Positions 61,401 through 64,000 of a DNA stretch of 64,000 nt are shown here, piece by piece (the stretch's first letter is position 1; every line of letters begins with the position of its first letter). A program made the position numbers and the translations under genes. The DNA is taken from the NCBI GenBank assembly GCA_018266915.1, contig JAFDZM010000070.1, positions 1 through 64,000 of the forward strand, written 5' to 3'. The notes below the pieces were generated by a model. That model searched no databases. It worked only from the letters and a program-made list of their open reading frames with translations, and was not told the DNA's origin. This stretch comes from Bacteroidota bacterium. Its GTDB lineage: Bacteria > Bacteroidota > Bacteroidia > Sphingobacteriales > Sphingobacteriaceae.

Positions 61401-61636
61401 GAGAAATAGATATTAAAATCCGGGTGGTTGAAGAAGGTAAATACGAATTGATCTATTCTGATAATGGTCCTGGTTTACCTCAGGACTTCGATTTAACCCG
61501 TACTACTACCCTGGGTATGCAGTTAATCCATGATTTGAGCAGGCAAATTGGAGGCAAGGTAAAATATGATTATAAAAACGGCGCCTCTTTTATCATTAAT
61601 TTTACCAACCGTAACCTACGCAAACAAGAAGACTAA
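58466..61636 (+). CDS. Two-component sensor with propeller repeats and HisKA_2-type kinase
   Basis: About 1050 residues. A signal peptide (ILVILITSHVVFGQ) leads to two-component-regulator propeller repeats (SIEDGLASHEVFCGLQDNAGFMWFGTRNGLNRYDGK and many later), a Y_Y_Y domain (FTLEFQLLDYAKDEAYHYAYKIDGVD), a membrane helix (WWFIILLVLVMMATIYWII), a coiled coil and a kinase core of the HisKA_2 type (KEIHHRVKNNLQVISGLLELQS with phospho-His) and HATPase motifs (MNELLSNSFKYAF, DNGPGLPQD). Like hybrid sensors of Bacteroidota it reads periplasmic breakdown products. A start at ATG 58493 would give a cleaner signal peptide. Confidence 0.9.
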   Translation: MHCPRLFRNMSILVILITSHVVFGQSKSDNNTYTISKRLISIEDGLASHEVFCGLQDNAGFMWFGTRNGLNRYDGKNCLLFTRQRNHLQENKVVQLAKDDANNLFIEYGSTGFQLTTNGKVDVMNAETQEVKTLSSAFPNLPFKEQDVYWVSNDGTDQVSFLTAHPFRLWKYSTKSGFKLRYQINDWNEKLDANSVDDYKRTGTLCLFARGRALIRSTNQSTQYLISDDTVIAFKPGNALRWFPIGFTRQNDLLITYNTATRLNTFDVGIVRNKGANSFPVDATQFNIDSIKVKYWFQGACSTDGLSSVLYIGTDGLYLWNESTFIKIVAKSEIKAFENLFLYKLFPDNFGNMWLCTSWGVLQLKIEKNRFNPYFTTKQQSVETNNQARGIYADENGRVVANLWYHVFQQRGDKVQNVRDEQYKYALTKHHGTLYGGGYSLFSYDIDKNTLTNYPDKRSDEIWSMLSVNDSLLLLGRTNGFTSFNSNGKKFDSLRYESKKQPEAKFVYRFFKDREGAIWAVAENGLFKIRNDKSGHWSVTNDQSPLIAQLSLQDAYVDSDGILWLATNGEGLYRWDKKANTFQQFNIASGLPSDVLYRIEPDEYNNLWISSDYGLIRFNKKTFVVNTYTTADGITNNEFNRTSSFKATDGRLFFGGIDGIIEFNPKDFVADTRSFKVPLRIIAFNQFIGSQNKLVNKTIELLSNSQITLGPNDRFFTLEFQLLDYAKDEAYHYAYKIDGVDKDWNYINENSIRISGLPYGKFTLHIKAQNREGAWSRSELTIPLLVLKPFYLKWWFIILLVLVMMATIYWIIKWRTKQLAADKNKLEQTVNERTTQLKQSLSEQAELLSEKDVLMKEIHHRVKNNLQVISGLLELQSKTVNDDAAKDALMEGRNRVRSIALIHQNLYQFENLSSIELKRFVNDLCRQVESVYKKQNKTTMNIEVPVLYLDIDSAVPLGLIMNELLSNSFKYAFDAAVAGEIDIKIRVVEEGKYELIYSDNGPGLPQDFDLTRTTTLGMQLIHDLSRQIGGKVKYDYKNGASFIINFTNRNLRKQED

Positions 61637-61641
61637 CACCC

Positions 61642-62382
61642 ATGAGCGTTTTAAAAATAGGTATTGTAGAAGATGAACTGGTAATAGCCAGAACCATTTT
61701 GAATACGCTTGATGAGTTAGGCTATGCGCATTGCGGCCCGGCAATAAACTATACTGAAGCATTAGAAATGCTGGAGCAGGATAAACCTGATTTGTTGTTG
61801 CTGGATATCCAGCTGTCAGGTAAGAAGGATGGAATAGACGTAGCCGGGAAACTCAACGAATCATACCCGATTCCTTTTATTTTTTTAACTGCCAATAGCG
61901 ATGGTGAAACAATTGACCGCGCAAAAAAGGTACGGCCTCATGCATATATCGTTAAGCCCTTTACAAAGGAAGAATTGTTTGCAGCTGTTGAGATTGCGTT
62001 TAGCAATTTTACCGGCCATCGTATTAAAACAGAACAGATAGCTGCCGACTCTTTTCCGGTAAAAGATTATATGTTTGTAAGGGATGGCTACGTCTTTAGA
62101 AAAATATTTTTTAATGACTTGCTATACCTCGTGAGCGATGCCAATTATATCACTCTTCATCTTAAATCTCAAAAGAAAGTGATGGTGCGGTCGACACTCA
62201 ATGACTTTATTGAACAGTTAGACACACGAAAATTCATTCGCATCCACCGCAGTTATTCAGTAAATATCAATCTTATTGATGACGTTTTCCCTACCGAAGT
62301 TACTGTTAGCGGGACTAAGATTCCTATCGGTAAATCATACCGCGATGATCTCTTTAAAGCTTTAGGAATAAAAGAAGTTTAG
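61642..62382 (+). CDS. LytTR-type response regulator
   Basis: A 246-residue regulator: receiver domain (IGIVEDELVIARTIL, phospho-Asp in LLLLDIQLSGK, FLTAN, VKPFTKEEL) and a C-terminal LytTR DNA-binding domain (LLYLVSDANYITLHLKSQKKVMVRSTLNDFIEQL, FIRIHRSYSVNINLID). It starts 5 bp behind the sensor kinase and is its obvious partner. Confidence 0.93.
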   Translation: MSVLKIGIVEDELVIARTILNTLDELGYAHCGPAINYTEALEMLEQDKPDLLLLDIQLSGKKDGIDVAGKLNESYPIPFIFLTANSDGETIDRAKKVRPHAYIVKPFTKEELFAAVEIAFSNFTGHRIKTEQIAADSFPVKDYMFVRDGYVFRKIFFNDLLYLVSDANYITLHLKSQKKVMVRSTLNDFIEQLDTRKFIRIHRSYSVNINLIDDVFPTEVTVSGTKIPIGKSYRDDLFKALGIKEV

Positions 62383-62490
62383 AAACAGTTTCTTCCTTCT
62401 TCACAAAGCTCCTTTCATTCATCCCTAACAGGAGTTATTCATCCCTTTTATTTCAAATTTTTTTAAATCGGGTACAACTTTACGCTCGTT

Positions 62491-62687
62491 ATGGCATTGC
62501 TCGATTTAGATAAGATCATTATTAAACGAACTGTAATAGGGATACGCTGTACGGCGTGCGGAGGGAACCTGGTAGATTATAAAAAAAAAGTTTTTTGAGA
62601 AGCTTTATAAAGCTGATCTCATTCGGAACCATAAAGCTGAAGGTTTACGAATGCGAGAACTGCAAAAAGAAACACGTCTTATTGTAA
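62491..62687 (+). CDS. Small zinc-ribbon protein requiring a -1 frameshift at A9
   Basis: ATG 62491 opens a frame with RCTACGGNLVDYKKK that stops at 62596-62598, right after nine A (62581-62589). A -1 shift there continues as SFLRSFIKLISFGTIKLKVYECENCKKKHVLL to TAA 62685-62687, bringing in the second CxxC (CENC) of a zinc ribbon; total about 65 residues. The run contains the -1 heptamer A AAA AAA in the right phase. It may be programmed frameshifting, transcriptional slippage, or a true mutation or sequencing error. Its second part shares no homology I can name. It lies between the LytTR gene and the peroxiredoxin. Confidence 0.6.
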
Positions 62688-62736
62688 CCAAATATTCTAT
62701 TTCACCATTATCGTCAACAATTAAAAACTAAACGTC

Positions 62737-63402
62737 ATGAGCATTAGATTAGGCGACATCGCACCAGATTTTCAAGCCGAAACAACAAAAGGCATCATCA
62801 ACTTTCACGATTGGATCGGTAACGGCTGGGCTATCCTGTTTTCGCACCCAAAAGATTTTACCCCCGTTTGTACCACCGAACTGGGTTATATGGCAAAAAT
62901 GGCCCCTGAGTTTGCCAAAAAGAATTGCAAAGTTATCGGCCTTAGTGTAGACCCTGTAGAGAGCCACTTAAGGTGGGAGAAAGATATTGAAGAAACCCAG
63001 GGTACAGCCGTAAATTACCCAATGATAGGCGACCCAACGCTTGCTATTGCTAAATTATATGATATGCTTCCGGCAGATGAACCTGGTACCTCAGAAGGCA
63101 GAACTCCTTTAACCAATCAAACCGTACGTACAGTATTTATCATTAACCCTGATAAAAAAGTAATGCTGCATCTGACTTATCCAATGTCAACCGGCCGCAA
63201 CTTCCACGAAATTATGCGTGTGCTTGACTCTATGCAACTTACTGCCGCACATAAAGTTTCAACCCCGGTAAACTGGAACCCCGGTGATGATGTGATTATT
63301 CCGGCTGCATTACCTGAGGCAGAAGCCAGGGAGAAATACCCGGTTGGCTTGAAAATCGTTAAGCCTTACCTGCGTTACGTTCCTCAGCCAGGTCAAAATT
63401 AA
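62737..63402 (+). CDS. 1-Cys peroxiredoxin (Prx6/AhpE-like type)
   Basis: A 221-residue peroxiredoxin: APDFQAETTKGIINFHDW, peroxidatic Cys in HPKDFTPVCTTELGY, and the long C-terminal extension (NWNPGDDVIIP...REKYPVGLKIVKPYLRYV) typical of Prx6 group members. It reduces H2O2 and organic peroxides in the cytoplasm. It is followed by a DUF2892 gene and an FAD oxidoreductase, suggesting a small redox/stress operon. Confidence 0.93.
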   Translation: MSIRLGDIAPDFQAETTKGIINFHDWIGNGWAILFSHPKDFTPVCTTELGYMAKMAPEFAKKNCKVIGLSVDPVESHLRWEKDIEETQGTAVNYPMIGDPTLAIAKLYDMLPADEPGTSEGRTPLTNQTVRTVFIINPDKKVMLHLTYPMSTGRNFHEIMRVLDSMQLTAAHKVSTPVNWNPGDDVIIPAALPEAEAREKYPVGLKIVKPYLRYVPQPGQN

Positions 63403-63434
63403 TCTGATTCACCCATTCACTTTTTGAGTATAAT

Positions 63435-63638
63435 ATGAAAGCTACAAAGTCAATGCGTATATGGCTTGCGTTCATGGGGTGCATTTTATGGACGGGCATT
63501 TATCTTACTGGGTTTTCCCAAACAAGTTGGGTACTTTATGTTCCTTCCGTGGCTTTTATCATTGCAGCCATTACAGGTTTGTGCCCGTCTCAGACGGTGA
63601 TCTCAAAAATGTTTTCTAAACAGCCATTAAAAAATTAA
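63435..63638 (+). CDS. DUF2892-type small membrane protein
   Basis: A 67-residue protein with two hydrophobic helices (IWLAFMGCILWTGIYLTGF, LYVPSVAFIIAAITGLC) and the motif TGLCPSQTV, typical of DUF2892/YgaP-tail membrane proteins often linked to sulfur or redox genes. It lies 32 bp after the peroxiredoxin and 2 bp before the FAD oxidoreductase. Confidence 0.82.
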   Translation: MKATKSMRIWLAFMGCILWTGIYLTGFSQTSWVLYVPSVAFIIAAITGLCPSQTVISKMFSKQPLKN

Positions 63639-63640
63639 GC

Positions 63641-64000
63641 ATGAAACTACGTGTCGTGGTGTTAGGCGCAGGTTTCGGAGGATTGGAGCTAACTTCAATC
63701 CTCTCTGAATCCATAGGTGATAATCTTGATCTCACACTGATCGATCAAAATGATACTTTCTTTTTCGGGTTCTCGAAGCTGGACGTCATGTTTGGTCATA
63801 AAAATGCTGATACGGTTAAAATACCTTATAACAGCATTGTAAAACCAGGTGTGAAATTTCGCAAAGAAGCCATTGTTGCTATTGATCCGGAGTCAAAAGT
63901 TGTCACTACTCAAAATGGAACTTATGGAGCCGATGTATTGGTGGTGGCACTCGGTGCTAATTATGACATGGCAGCGACCCCTGGTCTTGTTGAATACGGC
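63641..64000 (+). CDS. FAD-dependent oxidoreductase, N-terminal part (continues past window)
   Basis: ATG 63641, frame open to the last base (120 codons). The N-terminus MKLRVVVLGAGFGGLELTSIL holds the FAD GxGxxG motif, followed by TLIDQNDTFFFGFSKLDVMFG and VVALGANYD. The pattern fits sulfide:quinone reductase/type II NADH dehydrogenase relatives. With the DUF2892 gene in front, a sulfide- or sulfane-related role is possible. The catalytic cysteines, if any, are outside the window. Confidence 0.85.
   Translation, partial: MKLRVVVLGAGFGGLELTSILSESIGDNLDLTLIDQNDTFFFGFSKLDVMFGHKNADTVKIPYNSIVKPGVKFRKEAIVAIDPESKVVTTQNGTYGADVLVVALGANYDMAATPGLVEYG

Noticed and set aside
62588..62731. Alternative +1 continuation of the zinc-ribbon gene
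   Set aside because: The frame is open but lacks the second CxxC; the -1 frame gives the complete ribbon.

Overview
The window looks like chromosomal DNA of a Bacteroidota bacterium, most likely Sphingobacteriaceae (Mucilaginibacter/Pedobacter-like; inferred from gene families, no database search was possible). Supporting signs are a SusC/SusD pair with an STN domain beside FecR and an ECF sigma factor, a DUF1573 protein, a fused E1 alpha/beta ketoacid dehydrogenase, a fused DAHP synthase/chorismate mutase, promoters of the TTG-N19/20-TAnnTTTG type, and a tmRNA tag ending NNYALAA.

Layout. 1-1.3 kb: C-terminal part of an AT-rich accessory gene, then short direct repeats that may mark an island edge. 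1.4-10.1 kb: one minus-strand operon for an unusual nonulosonic-acid-like sugar (GT-like protein, SpsF-type cytidylyltransferase, split transketolase, class III aminotransferase, SDR, KdsC-NeuB fusion) plus a sterol-desaturase-like protein and an SMR protein. 10.3-12.4 kb: candidate structured RNA, rpiA, tmRNA. 12.4-17.4 kb: small metabolic genes and an SRPBCC-ArsR-SRPBCC operon with two palindromic operators over its promoter. 17.5-30.5 kb: DUF1573, ketoacid dehydrogenase, nitroreductase, two L,D-transpeptidases, DinB, a giant plug-containing surface protein, HAD and MFS. 30.5-33 kb: AT-rich accessory patch (RelE-like toxin-antitoxin, Pif1-like helicase). 33-38 kb: aromatic amino-acid operon pheA, DAHP synthase/chorismate mutase, aroA, aroC. 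38.2-47.7 kb: HNH protein, IlvN-like ACT protein, transporters, tRNA-Met, YncE-like protein, HAD, DinB, proline dehydrogenase. 47.7-50.4 kb: S4 protein, aroB, sterol-desaturase-like protein, DinB. 50.4-51.3 kb: decayed small genes. 51.3-62.4 kb: SusCD, FecR, sigma factor, hybrid-type sensor kinase and LytTR regulator. 62.4-64 kb: frameshifted zinc ribbon, 1-Cys peroxiredoxin, DUF2892 and the start of an FAD oxidoreductase.

Most interesting observations. (1) Two ribosome-mediated transcription attenuators that are directly readable: a Phe/Tyr-rich leader peptide and terminator before pheA, and a Leu/Val/Ile-rich leader peptide and strong terminator before an orphan IlvN-like ACT protein. In both, the antiterminator strand overlaps the leader stop codon. 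(2) aroC and aroA each carry an in-frame insertion of dispersed-repeat DNA inside the reading frame. (3) A small zinc-ribbon gene is joined only by a -1 shift at a run of nine A. (4) The ECF sigma factor appears to start at ATT. (5) The transketolase-containing nonulosonate-like operon has a product that cannot be assigned from known pathways.
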